DNA from: Faecalimonas umbilicata
GTDB lineage: Bacteria > Bacillota > Clostridia > Lachnospirales > Lachnospiraceae
Length of the DNA: 64,000 nucleotides
Assembly (NCBI RefSeq): GCF_004346095.1
Contig: NZ_SLZV01000007.1
Span: 8,489-72,488, forward strand
Direction: 5' to 3'
In this document: in pieces, positions 30,878 through 40,798 of the stretch
How the letters are laid out: each line of letters opens with the position of its first letter
Numbering within the stretch: position 1 is the stretch's first letter
The notes under the pieces: generated by a model
Seen by the model: only the letters and a program-made list of their open reading frames with translations
Databases searched by the model: none
What the model was told of the DNA's origin: nothing
Made by a program: the position numbers and the translations under genes

Positions 30878-33364
30878 TTACCCCAAAGTAAATGGTGCCT
30901 GTGTGACAGGGAAATTAGGATTATAGAATGGATCCCCTTTTTCCAATATCTCCGGCCATTTCTTTTGGAATTTTTTCACTTCATTTTCAAACCGTGCCAG
31001 CTTTTCAGGTGTATCTTCATATCCTCTTGACTTCGATTCGTAATGATACCATTCTGCAAACGCATTATAGACGATCAGCTTATCCAACGAGCGGAGCTGA
31101 AGGCAATAATCCACATCATTACATGCAACTACAAACTGTTCATCAAAGCCGCCTACTTGTAAGAACAACTCTTTTTTGGTCAACATACATGCCGCTGTCA
31201 CAGCACTGTAATTACAATTGATCATCGCTCTTACCATGTAGCCATAGTCATCCCTGCCAATTCCTGTATTGACATGACCTGCATATCCTCCAAAACCTAC
31301 AACAACACCTGCATGTTGCACCGTATCATCTTCATATAAAAGTTTAGCACCAACAGCTCCCACTTCTTCTCGCATACAACATCCCAGCATTTCCTCTAAT
31401 GCATGCTCTGAAATCATTTCCGTATCATTGTTTAAAAACAACAAATATTCACCGTTTGTATACTTCACCCCGAAGTTATTGATCGCAGAATAATTGAAGC
31501 TGCCTTCCCATGTAACTACTTTTACATTTTCAAATTCTTCCTGAATCTTTTCGTAATAAGAAAAAGTTTCTTTCTCTGTACTATTATTTTCTACCACAAT
31601 CATCTCAAAATTTCGATAACTGCTCTTCTCCTGAATAGATCGAATACAGACATCAAGATCCTTAGTGTGATCTTTGTTTGGAATCACAATAGAAATCAGT
31701 GGGTTTCCTGGTGTCTCATATTTCACATGATACATTCCCCACAGCCCTTGGTGCTCTACACTTGCCGCAATATTCATCCGCTTTAAGTGAGCCTCGATTG
31801 CGCGTTTTCCTGCATCATATGCATACATTTTACTTGCCGGATCACCTGCTACTGAATTTTGATGAATTCTCCAATGGTAAAGAATCATAGGAATATGTTT
31901 GATTTTTTCTGAATTTTCAATACATCTAAACATCAGATCATAATCCTGCGATCCATCATATTCTGACCGGAATCCCTCGATTTTGTTCATGATGGAATGC
32001 TTTACTACAAAAAAGTGTGTGATATAGTTGTGGGACCGGAAAAGATCCATGCTGAAATCCGGTTTAAAATTCGGATCATTGTGTTCTTTCCCATCTCCAC
32101 TGATCTTATCCTCATCAGTATACAAAATATCATAATCATCTTCCTGCAGGGCATTGACAATCTCATATAATGCATTTTCTGCCAAAATGTCATCATGATC
32201 AAACAATCCAATATAATCTCCCGTTGCCAATTCTAATGCAGCATTTGTATTATCTGCAATTCCCAGATTCTTCTCTAATAAACGATACTTAATTCTTGAA
32301 TCCTTCTTTGTATAGTCCTCCAGAATTGCTTCCACAACCGAATCCCCTTCACTGCCATCTGCAATGCAAAGTTCCCAGTTTCCATAAGTCTGATTCACAA
32401 CAGAATCAATCATCTCTCTTAAAAACACTTCCGGTGTCCGGTAAGTCGGTACAATAATGCTGATTTTAGGCTGTTTATCAAAAACAGTTTTTCTCTGCTG
32501 ATCCAATTCTTCTCTGGATGGCAGATTTTCTGTAAACCACTCCGCATACGGCTTTTCTGTTCGGTTGACTCCCTGTATAATATAAGCTTTTAATCCTCTG
32601 ACACCATTGACACGAATATATTTGACCACTTTCTTTACGGTTCTTGGATTTGTTTTTTTAATTCCCTGTTTAATAAAACCAACTGTCGATTTGATTCTCT
32701 GCTTTTTTAACAGTTTCTGCGGTTCTAAATAGATATTAATTGCATTTATTCCATCTGACAAACGCAACTTGTATCTTTTTTCTCTCTCATATGGAAATTC
32801 TAAATGAAATCCACATCTACAATTTTCTTTTGAAACAAATCCTGCTTCTATCAAATCAGTACGATTTAAGATCTGAAGTACTACTTTCTTTTCAGTCTCA
32901 GCATTATCAAACACCTGAATTTTCATTTTTCCTGCTTTTGCATTGGAAAATGCCCATCCAGATACCACAATTTTTTCACGATCAATGTAATATTGCTCTA
33001 CATTGTGTGAAATCGTGCTACGATCAATAATCGCTTCTATTTCCTTCTTATCAAGCTTTTTGATAAGTTTTTTTTCTTTCCCAGACTGGAGATAAAATCG
33101 AAAATCTTCGACGTCCTTTTGAGGATCCACATAAACTTTTATATGAAATCCACACATCTTATCTACTTTCATCTTTTTAAACTTTTCTGCCACATCCGGA
33201 CGCTTGATTTTCTTTAATCTGTTTGGAACTACCTTCCCATTGATCTCAGTAATTATTTCTAATGGCTGTCCATTTTTTTCAAATGCCCACCCATTAATCC
33301 TTATATAAGCTTCTTCAGGTTTTATCCGGTATTTTATTACGTCAATACAACTTTTATACTGCAT
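30878..33364 (-). CDS. Large GT2 enzyme with two N-terminal beta domains and two GT-A domains
   Basis: The protein has 828 residues. Residues ~1-115 and ~120-215 are two repeats of a beta domain with INGWAFEKNGQPL/VSGWAFSNAKAG starts and a late CGFHI/CGFHLEF signature; this module recurs in clostridial wall-glycan transferases and may bind glycan. The first GT-A (~300-530) has SIIVPTYRTPEVFLREMIDS and GLFDHDDILAEN; the second (~560-815) has SIVIPNKDHTKDLDVCIRSI and LFLNNDTEM. It probably builds the rhamnan backbone or branches. Confidence 0.85.
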   Translation of the reverse strand: MQYKSCIDVIKYRIKPEEAYIRINGWAFEKNGQPLEIITEINGKVVPNRLKKIKRPDVAEKFKKMKVDKMCGFHIKVYVDPQKDVEDFRFYLQSGKEKKLIKKLDKKEIEAIIDRSTISHNVEQYYIDREKIVVSGWAFSNAKAGKMKIQVFDNAETEKKVVLQILNRTDLIEAGFVSKENCRCGFHLEFPYEREKRYKLRLSDGINAINIYLEPQKLLKKQRIKSTVGFIKQGIKKTNPRTVKKVVKYIRVNGVRGLKAYIIQGVNRTEKPYAEWFTENLPSREELDQQRKTVFDKQPKISIIVPTYRTPEVFLREMIDSVVNQTYGNWELCIADGSEGDSVVEAILEDYTKKDSRIKYRLLEKNLGIADNTNAALELATGDYIGLFDHDDILAENALYEIVNALQEDDYDILYTDEDKISGDGKEHNDPNFKPDFSMDLFRSHNYITHFFVVKHSIMNKIEGFRSEYDGSQDYDLMFRCIENSEKIKHIPMILYHWRIHQNSVAGDPASKMYAYDAGKRAIEAHLKRMNIAASVEHQGLWGMYHVKYETPGNPLISIVIPNKDHTKDLDVCIRSIQEKSSYRNFEMIVVENNSTEKETFSYYEKIQEEFENVKVVTWEGSFNYSAINNFGVKYTNGEYLLFLNNDTEMISEHALEEMLGCCMREEVGAVGAKLLYEDDTVQHAGVVVGFGGYAGHVNTGIGRDDYGYMVRAMINCNYSAVTAACMLTKKELFLQVGGFDEQFVVACNDVDYCLQLRSLDKLIVYNAFAEWYHYESKSRGYEDTPEKLARFENEVKKFQKKWPEILEKGDPFYNPNFPVTQAPFTLG

Positions 33365-33383
33365 GTTTCCTCCAATCTGCCTT

Positions 33384-33989
33384 CTATTTCAAAAATCTGT
33401 ACAACAACTTCACGAAGCCAACGACATAGAGTTGTAATCCGATCAGAACAATAAAATCTTCCCAATTAAATTCTTTCGCCTGCACTTTCATTACAAGTGC
33501 CTGATCCTGTTCCTTTCCACTTACTTTCAGCACTTCTGCACTCTCTGCCTTCTTCGTCGTAAAAATACTGATTCCTTCTCCGTTGTTGATTCCATCTGCT
33601 GCAATTGTAAAGCGATACTCTTCTCCCTTACTTTCTTTCACCTCAGGAAAAGTAATCTCTTTGTAATCATTGTCTGTCACTTCAGAAACTTTCAGTACTC
33701 CTTCTGCGATTACCGAATCATCTTTTATATTGACAAGCTCATACGTCATCTTGCTATCATTCACTCGTCCCCATGTAGATGTGCGAACAAACAGCCCATT
33801 CATTCCGTCATACTCTGCCGTAAATTCCTGCTCAATCTTTGCTGTCCCGCTAATCTCACCTACATTCTGATATTCGGCTGCATCTACCGTTGTATCATAT
33901 ACCGGCTGCTTCCACTGCCCATATGCATGAACTGCACCGACAGCTACCATCAGAAGTATCATGATGATTGTTTTTACTATTTTTTTCAT
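33384..33989 (-). CDS. Membrane-associated protein of the polysaccharide operon, unknown
   Basis: The protein has 201 residues from ATG 33989 (GTGAGGT site). A signal/anchor (IVKTIIMILLMVAVGAVHAY) is followed by an extracellular beta region (~25-165, with GLFVRTSTWGRVNDSKMTYE) and a second hydrophobic segment (FIVLIGLQLYVVGFVKLLY) at the C-terminus. The beta region resembles the outer part of the DUF2142-type protein at 40799-42793. Function is unknown; it sits next to the ABC exporter. Confidence 0.7.
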   Translation of the reverse strand: MKKIVKTIIMILLMVAVGAVHAYGQWKQPVYDTTVDAAEYQNVGEISGTAKIEQEFTAEYDGMNGLFVRTSTWGRVNDSKMTYELVNIKDDSVIAEGVLKVSEVTDNDYKEITFPEVKESKGEEYRFTIAADGINNGEGISIFTTKKAESAEVLKVSGKEQDQALVMKVQAKEFNWEDFIVLIGLQLYVVGFVKLLYRFLK

Positions 33990-34014
33990 AATAAACCTCA
34001 CTTCTGTTCTTCTT

Positions 34015-34749
34015 TTAGTATGCCTGTTCATAAAGAGCACAGACTTCCTCTGTCGGTCCGATCATTTTGACCTTTCCTTTTTCAATCCACACTGTTTTTG
34101 TACACAGTTTCTTCACCTGATCAATACTGTGAGAAACAAATAAAATCGATGTATCCTTCTTCATCATTTGTTGGATGCGCTTCTCACACTTTTGTTGGAA
34201 CCGAAAATCTCCAACAGAGAGCACTTCATCTACAATCAAAATATCCGGTGTACCAATCGTTGCAATCGCAAATGCCAGTCTTGCCAACATTCCTGAGGAA
34301 AAGTTTTTGATCGGCACATCCATAAAATCTCTCAGTTCTGAAAATTCCACAATATCCTCATAGTGTTTTTCCATAGACTTACGATCGTATCCAAGGATTG
34401 CTCCATTTAAAAACACATTTTCTCTTGCTGTAAGATCATGGTCAAATCCTGCCCCCAATTCTATCAGCGGCGCTACCGTTCCATAAACTCTCACACTTCC
34501 CTTAAACGGCTTTAAAACACCGGCAACTGTTTTTAAAAGTGTACTTTTCCCACAGCCATTTAAACCGATCAGCGCAACAGACTCTCCTTTTTCCACAGTA
34601 AGGCTGACATCCTGAAGCGCCATAAACTCATCATACTCAATCTGGTTTTTAATTTTTTTAATAATATACTCTTTGATACTGTCAATCCGTTCCCGTGATA
34701 GATGAAATTTTACAGAAACATTTGAAACTTCTACCATAATTTCCGACAT
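34015..34749 (-). CDS. ABC polysaccharide exporter, ATPase subunit
   Basis: The protein has 244 residues from ATG 34749 (AGGAGAG site). It has Walker A (LIGLNGCGKSTLLK), LSGG-type signature NFSSGMLARLAFAIA, Walker B (PDILIVDEVLSVGD) and an H-loop (FVSHS). It is the short TagH/Wzt class without a C-terminal carbohydrate-binding domain. It powers export of lipid-linked glycan with the permease encoded just upstream. Confidence 0.95.
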   Translation of the reverse strand: MSEIMVEVSNVSVKFHLSRERIDSIKEYIIKKIKNQIEYDEFMALQDVSLTVEKGESVALIGLNGCGKSTLLKTVAGVLKPFKGSVRVYGTVAPLIELGAGFDHDLTARENVFLNGAILGYDRKSMEKHYEDIVEFSELRDFMDVPIKNFSSGMLARLAFAIATIGTPDILIVDEVLSVGDFRFQQKCEKRIQQMMKKDTSILFVSHSIDQVKKLCTKTVWIEKGKVKMIGPTEEVCALYEQAY

Positions 34750-34759
34750 ATTTTCTCTC

Positions 34760-35536
34760 CTAAATATTAAGAATAAATTTATCCTGATTCTTGTAAAATA
34801 CGAACAATCCAAGTAGGAATGTGCCGATTGCAATGGTAACACTTGTCAAAAGCTGTCCCACTGTCGGAAGCGTGTTATAGAACATTAGATTTCTAAACAT
34901 ATTTAAAATTCCTGTCAGCGGATTTAATTCTACGAAGAAACGTATTTTTGCCGGCAAGATAGAAATCGGATAAATAACCGGTGTCAAATAAGTTAATGCA
35001 GTAATCAATACCCCATATAAATGGATGATATCTCTGAATTTTACGGCTACTGTTGCCAAAAGCAGACCAATCCCCGTTGAAAAAATAATCAGTATCCCCA
35101 TTGGAACAACAAGAAGCAATACAGTAAAGTTTAATTCAATACCAGAAAATACCATTACAACAATAAGCGCACAGAAAGAAGCCATCACATTGACAACACT
35201 CGATGCAACTCTGGAAAGTGTAAATAAGTATTTCGGAATATACACCTTTTTGATCAACGGTGCATTATTGATGATCGATGACATCGCACTTGATGTTGAC
35301 TCTGAAAAAAAGTTAAACACAACTTGTCCGCTTAAAATGTATAGCGGATAATTTTCCACCTGAAATTTGAAAATATGCGAAAATACGACCGACAATACAA
35401 GCATCATGAGTAACGGGTTCAAAAGTGTCCACAATACACCTAAAATAGAACGTCTGTACTTTGTCTTAATATCTCTTGTGACCAACTCCATCAAAAGTGG
35501 TCGGAATTTCAAAAAATTCTGTATATATACTGACAC
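34760..35536 (-). CDS. ABC polysaccharide exporter, permease subunit
   Basis: The protein has 258 residues and six predicted spans, an ABC-2 family layout. It begins RPLLMELVTRDIKTKYRRSI LG, the amphipathic coupling region of TagG/Wzm proteins, and has GILNMFRNLMFY near the end. The ATPase gene follows after 10 bases. Confidence 0.95.
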   Translation of the reverse strand: MSVYIQNFLKFRPLLMELVTRDIKTKYRRSILGVLWTLLNPLLMMLVLSVVFSHIFKFQVENYPLYILSGQVVFNFFSESTSSAMSSIINNAPLIKKVYIPKYLFTLSRVASSVVNVMASFCALIVVMVFSGIELNFTVLLLVVPMGILIIFSTGIGLLLATVAVKFRDIIHLYGVLITALTYLTPVIYPISILPAKIRFFVELNPLTGILNMFRNLMFYNTLPTVGQLLTSVTIAIGTFLLGLFVFYKNQDKFILNI

Positions 35537-35550
35537 AGTTTATCCTCCAA

Positions 35551-36108
35551 TTACTTGTCTTTCTTTAGTGTCTTGATCCCTGTCCATTTTTGATCCTTTT
35601 CAGAAATGGTCAGTTCCATTCCTTCCGAAATCGGCCACTGAATCCCGATATCCGGGTCATTCCATGCAAGTCCGCCCTCATCATTTGGATGATAAAAATC
35701 AGTACATTTGTATGCAAACTCTGCTGTATCAGAAAGAACTAAAAATCCATGTGCAAAATCTTTCGGAATGAAAAACTGCTTCTTATTTTCAGCAGAAAGT
35801 AACACACCATACCACTGTCCGTATGTCTTGGATCCTTCTCTTAAGTCAACCGCGACATCAAACACTTCTCCGCTCACTACGCGCACAAGCTTATCTTGCG
35901 GAAAATTAATCTGAAAATGTAATCCTCTTAATACTCCCTTCTTAGAGCTTGACTGATTGTCCTGAACAAACTCCATATCGATTCCCGCTTCTTTATAATC
36001 ATTGTAATTATATGTTTCCATAAAATATCCACGTTCATCTCCAAATACTGTCGGAGTAATCACTTTCAGTCCTTCAATTTCACATGTTTCTACTGTAATT
36101 TTTCCCAT
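35551..36108 (-). CDS. rfbC: dTDP-4-dehydrorhamnose 3,5-epimerase
   Basis: The protein has 185 residues with FGDERGYFMETYNYNDYKEA, VLRGLHFQ (catalytic His), KLVRVVSGEVFDVAVDLREG and PKDFAHGFLVLS. It epimerises C3 and C5 of the dTDP-keto sugar. It lies between rfbA and the exporter. Confidence 0.97.
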   Translation of the reverse strand: MGKITVETCEIEGLKVITPTVFGDERGYFMETYNYNDYKEAGIDMEFVQDNQSSSKKGVLRGLHFQINFPQDKLVRVVSGEVFDVAVDLREGSKTYGQWYGVLLSAENKKQFFIPKDFAHGFLVLSDTAEFAYKCTDFYHPNDEGGLAWNDPDIGIQWPISEGMELTISEKDQKWTGIKTLKKDK

Positions 36109-36145
36109 TGAAATTTCCTTCTTTCTTTTTATTTACAGACGAATC

Positions 36146-37015
36146 TTATAATCCTTCTGCCACTTCCATCAGATACTTTCCATATGCAGTCTTCAATAAC
36201 GGCTGTGCAAGTTTGATCAACTGCTCTTTGTCAATGAATCCTCTCTTATATGCTATCTCTTCGATACACGAAATATACAATCCCTGACGTTTTTGGAATG
36301 CTGCTACAAAATCTGCCGCATCTAAAAGTGCATCATGATTTCCAGTATCCAACCACGCAAAACCGCGTCCCAAAGTTTCTACACGCAAATCTCCTCTCTG
36401 AAGATATGCATTGTTGACACTTGTAATCTCAATTTCCCCACGCGCAGACGGCTTTACATTCTTCGCAATTTCCACAACATCATTGTCATAGAAATATAAT
36501 CCTGGTACTGCATAATTTGATTTTGGATGTTCCGGTTTTTCTTCAATCGAAAGCGCTTTTCCATTTTCATCAAATTCTACTACACCATACTCTCTCGGAT
36601 CTCTTACATAATATCCAAAAATTGTTGCTCCGGACTCCCGTGAAGCCACCTCTCGTAAAATTTTCGAAAAACTCTGTCCATAGAAAATATTATCTCCTAA
36701 AATCAGAGCTACACTATCATTTCCAATAAATTCCTCTCCAATGATAAATGCATCTGCCAATCCTCTAGGACTTTCCTGAACCGCATAGGACATCTTCAAT
36801 CCTAAATCCTCTCCTGTTCCAAGTAACTCCTCAAATACCGGAAGATCTCTCGGTGTAGAAATTACAAGAATCTCCCGAATTCCAGCCAGCATCAAAATGG
36901 ATAACGGATAATAGATCATCGGCTTATCATAGACCGGCATGATCTGCTTTGACACTGCTTTTGTCAGTGGATATAATCTTGTCCCTGAACCACCTGCTAA
37001 AATAATACCTTTCAT
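36146..37015 (-). CDS. rfbA: Glucose-1-phosphate thymidylyltransferase
   Basis: The protein has 289 residues. It starts [20 protein letters not shown] with the nucleotide-binding GGxGTRLxPxT, then [22 protein letters not shown] and [14 protein letters not shown]. It forms dTDP-glucose and commits glucose-1-phosphate to rhamnose synthesis. AGGAGG-type spacing supports the start, and a strong promoter lies about 100 bases upstream. Confidence 0.98.
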   Translation of the reverse strand: MKGIILAGGSGTRLYPLTKAVSKQIMPVYDKPMIYYPLSILMLAGIREILVISTPRDLPVFEELLGTGEDLGLKMSYAVQESPRGLADAFIIGEEFIGNDSVALILGDNIFYGQSFSKILREVASRESGATIFGYYVRDPREYGVVEFDENGKALSIEEKPEHPKSNYAVPGLYFYDNDVVEIAKNVKPSARGEIEITSVNNAYLQRGDLRVETLGRGFAWLDTGNHDALLDAADFVAAFQKRQGLYISCIEEIAYKRGFIDKEQLIKLAQPLLKTAYGKYLMEVAEGL

Positions 37016-37108
37016 TTTAAGTACCTCCTACTTTTTATATACACATTTCTAACTTTTCGGTTTCCGACATGCTGTAGTTTTTGGCAACTGCACATTAAGT
37101 CACGTTGT

Positions 37109-37137
37109 ATTATAGCACTTCCTTCTGTCTTTTTCAA
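37109..37137 (-). promoter_or_regulatory. Promoter of the rfbA operon
   Basis: TTGAAA (37137-37132) -17- TATAAT (37114-37109) on the minus strand, near-consensus. Confidence 0.85.
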
Positions 37138-37214
37138 TCTCTGAGATATTTTTCACATTTCTTTAAGATTCTCAAATTCTTTCAAGAATCCTCTTCTTCC
37201 CCGCCTATGCTCTC

Positions 37215-37243
37215 TTTACAAATTTGTCAGACCGTGATACGCT
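37215..37243 (+). promoter_or_regulatory. Promoter of the plus-strand GT2 gene
   Basis: TTTACA (37215-37220) -17- TACGCT (37238-37243). The -10 box is weak. The gene starts at 37273 after AGGAGG. Confidence 0.5.
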
Positions 37244-37272
37244 GACATCAATATGAAATTAGGAGGTTCTCT

Positions 37273-38499
37273 ATGTTTTATCCAAAAATAAGTGTTTTAA
37301 TGATAAACTACAATCATGCAGCCCATCTCTCACTAACAATTGAAAGTGTCTTATCGCAGACTTATCAAAACATCCAATTTATTATAGTTGATGATGGTTC
37401 TACTGATTGTTCCCAGACAATCATAAAAGATTACGCCAGTAGAGATCCCCGCATCGAATATTATTTTTTAGAAAAAAATCAACATATTTGTCACGCTACC
37501 AACTTTGGTTTCCAAAAAGTGACTGGTGAATATCTTGCGAGAATCGACAGCGACGATCTTTGGTATCCCAACAAACTGCAAAAGCAGCTAGACTTCATGC
37601 AAAAAACGCCAGATTGTAATATTTGCTTTTCATGGACGGATTTAATTGACGAACATGGAAATAGTATCAACGATTCTGAACGGGAGCTTTACAACTTATT
37701 CAACGGTAGCCATCCATCCTGTCAAGAACACTGGCTGGAATTTTTCTTCATTCACGGAAACTGCCTTTCTCATCCTTCCGTGCTTATGAAAACCGAAATC
37801 CAAAAAGAAATCGGAGACTTCAATCCCGCTTACCGACAAGCTCACGACTTTGATTACTGGATCCGCATTGCCAAAAAATATCCTATTTTTGTTATAGAGG
37901 AAAATCTGACTATCATGCGACGATTTTTATTCTCCTCCACTTTAAATACAAGTTCCACCACAGAATCTGATACAACCAGATACTTAAATGAATATTTACT
38001 GATCCGCAACCACTTTTTTGAAAATATGGATACCGAATTATTTGTACGCACTTTTCACTCTTATTTTCGTAATCCTCACGCAGCTACTCCGGAAGAGCTT
38101 CTCTGCGAACAGGCATTTTTACTTTGCGATTGCAAATATGGTGGAAAACAAAATCCAATTCTTGGAATCATGAAGCTCGGAGAACTGTTAGCCTGTCCAA
38201 AAACTGCTGAAGTTCTTGAAGCTTCCTATCACTTTACTCCAATTTCCTACTATGCACTCAGTAACCAACACATTTTCTGTGACTCATTTGTTCAAACCGC
38301 TTTATTAAATGCGAAACATCACACAGATAAAATCCAAACATTGACAGAAGAGCTTCAGCAATGCGAGAGTCATTTGAAAAAACTTCAGGAGCAGGTGACT
38401 TATTTATCCTCATCACTCAATACCATTACTAATTCTACTTCATGGAAAATTACTGCTCCTCTTCGTCACGCATTAAATAAACTCAGGAAAAATTTTTAA
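37273..38499 (+). CDS. GT2 glycosyltransferase with C-terminal coiled coil
   Basis: The protein has 408 residues. GT-A domain: SVLMINYNHAAHLSLTIESV, VDDGSTDCSQT, LARIDSDDLWYPNKLQKQLD (DxD) and QAHDFDYWIRIAKKY. After ~residue 240 it has a helical region and a coiled coil (IQTLTEELQQCESHLKKLQE) ending STSWKITAPLRHALNKL, a tail seen in many polysaccharide transferases. It is the only plus-strand gene of the chromosomal part after cotJC, with its own promoter and terminator, suggesting later insertion into the rfb cluster. Confidence 0.88.
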   Translation: MFYPKISVLMINYNHAAHLSLTIESVLSQTYQNIQFIIVDDGSTDCSQTIIKDYASRDPRIEYYFLEKNQHICHATNFGFQKVTGEYLARIDSDDLWYPNKLQKQLDFMQKTPDCNICFSWTDLIDEHGNSINDSERELYNLFNGSHPSCQEHWLEFFFIHGNCLSHPSVLMKTEIQKEIGDFNPAYRQAHDFDYWIRIAKKYPIFVIEENLTIMRRFLFSSTLNTSSTTESDTTRYLNEYLLIRNHFFENMDTELFVRTFHSYFRNPHAATPEELLCEQAFLLCDCKYGGKQNPILGIMKLGELLACPKTAEVLEASYHFTPISYYALSNQHIFCDSFVQTALLNAKHHTDKIQTLTEELQQCESHLKKLQEQVTYLSSSLNTITNSTSWKITAPLRHALNKLRKNF

Positions 38500-38510
38500 T
38501 TTACTTAAAA

Positions 38511-38556
38511 ACCGTACTTTTGTATACTATCATCTGCATACAAAAGTACGGTCTTT
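38511..38556. terminator. Bidirectional terminator between the plus-strand GT2 and rfbB
   Basis: A perfect 15-bp stem (38511-38525 with 38538-38552) is followed by CTTTT on the plus strand and preceded by AAAA. It lies between the convergent genes. Confidence 0.85.
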
Positions 38557-38562
38557 TAATTC

Positions 38563-39639
38563 TTATTTATACATTTCTTCATAATATTTCTGATAGTCAC
38601 CGCTTGTGACATTTTTCATCCAGTCCTCATTTTCAAAGAACCACTTGATCGTAAGTTTGATTCCCTCTGCAAACATAGTATCCGGAACCCAGCCTACTTC
38701 CTTCTTAATTTTATCCGGAGCAATCGCATATCTTCTATCATGACCTTTTCTATCTGTCACATATGTGATCAAATTTTCACTGACAAGTTCTTTTCTCGGA
38801 TCGCCTTCCGGAAGCATCTCCTGAAGTGTATCAAGAATAATATGAATAATCTCGATATTCTGCTTCTCATTGTGTCCACCGATATTATATGTCTCGAATA
38901 ATCTTCCTTTTTCCTGAACCATATCGATTCCCTTCGCATGATCCTCTACATATAACCAGTCTCTGACATTTTTTCCATCTCCATATACAGGAAGTGTTTT
39001 CCCTTGAAGGGCATTATTGATGATAAGTGGAATCAACTTTTCTGGAAACTGATAAGGTCCATAGTTATTGCTACAATTCGTAATATTTGCAGGGAATTTA
39101 TAAGTATCCATATAAGATTTCACAAGCATATCAGAAGATGCTTTACTTGCTGAATATGGGCTGTGTGGATCATAAGGAGTTGTCTCGTAGAAATATTCTC
39201 CTTCTTCTTCTAGTGATCCATATACCTCATCTGTAGATACATGAAGGAACTTTTTATCTTCTTTGAATGTTCCATCTTCTAACTCCCATGCAGCCTTTGC
39301 CGCATTGAGCATCACTAATGTTCCAAGTACATTTGTTTTTACAAACACATCCGGATTCTTAATACTTCTGTCAACATGACTCTCTGCCGCAAAATGTACA
39401 ACGCGGTCAATATCATTCTCCTCAAAAATCTTATTGATTGCCTCTGCATCGCAAATATCTGCTTTTACAAATGTATAATTCTCTCTATCTTCTACATCTT
39501 TCAAATTTTCAAGATTTCCTGCATAAGTAAGCTTGTCAACATTAATGATCCGAATTTCATTGTCATACTTCTTAAACATGTAATGAATGTAATTTGAACC
39601 AATGAATCCTGCTCCACCTGTTACTAAATATGTTCTCAT
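38563..39639 (-). CDS. rfbB: dTDP-glucose 4,6-dehydratase
   Basis: The protein has 358 residues with TGGAGFIGSNYIHYMFKKYD (NAD-binding), HFAAESHVDRSI, STDEVYGSLEEEG and YSASKASSDML (YxxxK). It is the second step of dTDP-rhamnose synthesis. It is separated from rfbA/C/D by the plus-strand GT2 and has its own promoter. Confidence 0.97.
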   Translation of the reverse strand: MRTYLVTGGAGFIGSNYIHYMFKKYDNEIRIINVDKLTYAGNLENLKDVEDRENYTFVKADICDAEAINKIFEENDIDRVVHFAAESHVDRSIKNPDVFVKTNVLGTLVMLNAAKAAWELEDGTFKEDKKFLHVSTDEVYGSLEEEGEYFYETTPYDPHSPYSASKASSDMLVKSYMDTYKFPANITNCSNNYGPYQFPEKLIPLIINNALQGKTLPVYGDGKNVRDWLYVEDHAKGIDMVQEKGRLFETYNIGGHNEKQNIEIIHIILDTLQEMLPEGDPRKELVSENLITYVTDRKGHDRRYAIAPDKIKKEVGWVPDTMFAEGIKLTIKWFFENEDWMKNVTSGDYQKYYEEMYK

Positions 39640-39671
39640 AGTTATCCTCCATCTTACTCTATTTATTACCG

Positions 39672-39700
39672 ATTATACCATCAACTTTTTGCAGATTCAA
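39672..39700 (-). promoter_or_regulatory. rfbB promoter
   Basis: TTGAAT (39700-39695) -17- TATAAT (39677-39672) on the minus strand, about 33 bases before the ATG. Confidence 0.85.
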
Positions 39701-39718
39701 GTAAAAACGCGCTTTCCC

Positions 39719-40084
39719 CTATTTACAGTCTTCTTTTGCCTGCAATTTTTTCTTCATTTCTTCTTCAAACATTGCAATTTCCTGTGTCAGTCTTTTTACT
39801 TTCACTGTGAGTTTTGACACCACAACGGTCAATACAAATATCACCATTAAAGAGAAACAAAATCCAAAGAAAAATAACATATTAATTGGTGTTCCAATTC
39901 CCATCATATTAGCCAATTCTGTGATCAGATCCGGGAAGCAGTCCAATATAAGAATCCCTACGCCAAGTGCAAACCACGACAAGGCATACCGTAACTCTAA
40001 TTGCTTATTTTTAATCATCATTACCACAATTCCCATTGCAATAACAATGATAACGGCTACAATCAGCTGTATTTTGATGTCCAT
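39719..40084 (-). CDS. DUF2304-type membrane protein
   Basis: The protein has 121 residues and three predicted spans (IQLIVAVIIVIAMGIVVMMI, FALGVGILILDCFPDL, NMLFFFGFCFSLMVIFVLTV), then a coiled tail (KRLTQEIAMFEEEMKKKL). DUF2304 proteins are usually encoded beside a dolichyl-phosphate-sugar-synthase-like GT2, as here (next gene upstream), and probably help that enzyme or move its lipid-linked product. Confidence 0.85.
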   Translation of the reverse strand: MDIKIQLIVAVIIVIAMGIVVMMIKNKQLELRYALSWFALGVGILILDCFPDLITELANMMGIGTPINMLFFFGFCFSLMVIFVLTVVVSKLTVKVKRLTQEIAMFEEEMKKKLQAKEDCK

Positions 40085-40096
40085 CTTCCTATCCTC

Positions 40097-40786
40097 CTAT
40101 TTGCGAATTCTTTCAATCAAAATTGCCAGTGACACTTTTATCATGTAATATACTGATTTTTTCATCGAAATAGAAGATACTCCTCCACTTCTTTCCCTCA
40201 TGATCACAGGTATTTCCAGCACTTTTTTCTTTCTCCTCAGAATAGCTACAACACTCTCCGGTTCCGGATAATCTTTTGGATATTCCTCCGCAAAGAATTC
40301 TATAATCTCCCTATTTACCATTCTTAATCCAGAAGTTGGATCAGTTATTTTTGTACCCGTAAGCAATTTAATCAGCATTGTAAAATATTTAATTCCAACG
40401 CGCCTGGCTCCTGATGACTGAAATCCTTCTTTATCTATAAATCGAGAACCAATCACCATATCTGCATGTTCTGCTTCCATATAATCTGCCATCTTACTCA
40501 GAAACTGGGGATCATGCTGTCCATCTCCATCCACCTGAACAGCAATATCATATCCATTTCTTGCCGCATATAAATATCCTGTCTGAACCGCACCCCCAAT
40601 TCCTAAGTTCACAGGCAAATGAATAACATTAAACTCCTCTGTTTCACAGATTTCTTTTGTCTTATCCGTAGAACAATCATTTATTACAATATAATCAAAG
40701 TGCGGTGCCTTTTCCATAATATCTTCTACTGTTTTTTTTATACTTTCCTGCTCATTATAAGCAGGTATAATTATTAGTTTTTTCAT
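40097..40786 (-). CDS. Polyprenyl-phosphate glycosyltransferase (DPM1-like GT2)
   Basis: The protein has 229 residues: IIPAYNEQESIKKTVEDIME, VINDCSTDKT, VQVDGDGQHDPQFL (DxD) and SRFIDKEGFQSSGARRVGIK. This class makes a lipid-phosphate-linked single sugar, the donor for GT-C enzymes outside the membrane. The neighbouring DUF2142 multi-span protein may be such an enzyme. Confidence 0.9.
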   Translation of the reverse strand: MKKLIIIPAYNEQESIKKTVEDIMEKAPHFDYIVINDCSTDKTKEICETEEFNVIHLPVNLGIGGAVQTGYLYAARNGYDIAVQVDGDGQHDPQFLSKMADYMEAEHADMVIGSRFIDKEGFQSSGARRVGIKYFTMLIKLLTGTKITDPTSGLRMVNREIIEFFAEEYPKDYPEPESVVAILRRKKKVLEIPVIMRERSGGVSSISMKKSVYYMIKVSLAILIERIRK

Positions 40787-40798
40787 ACCTTCTCCTTT

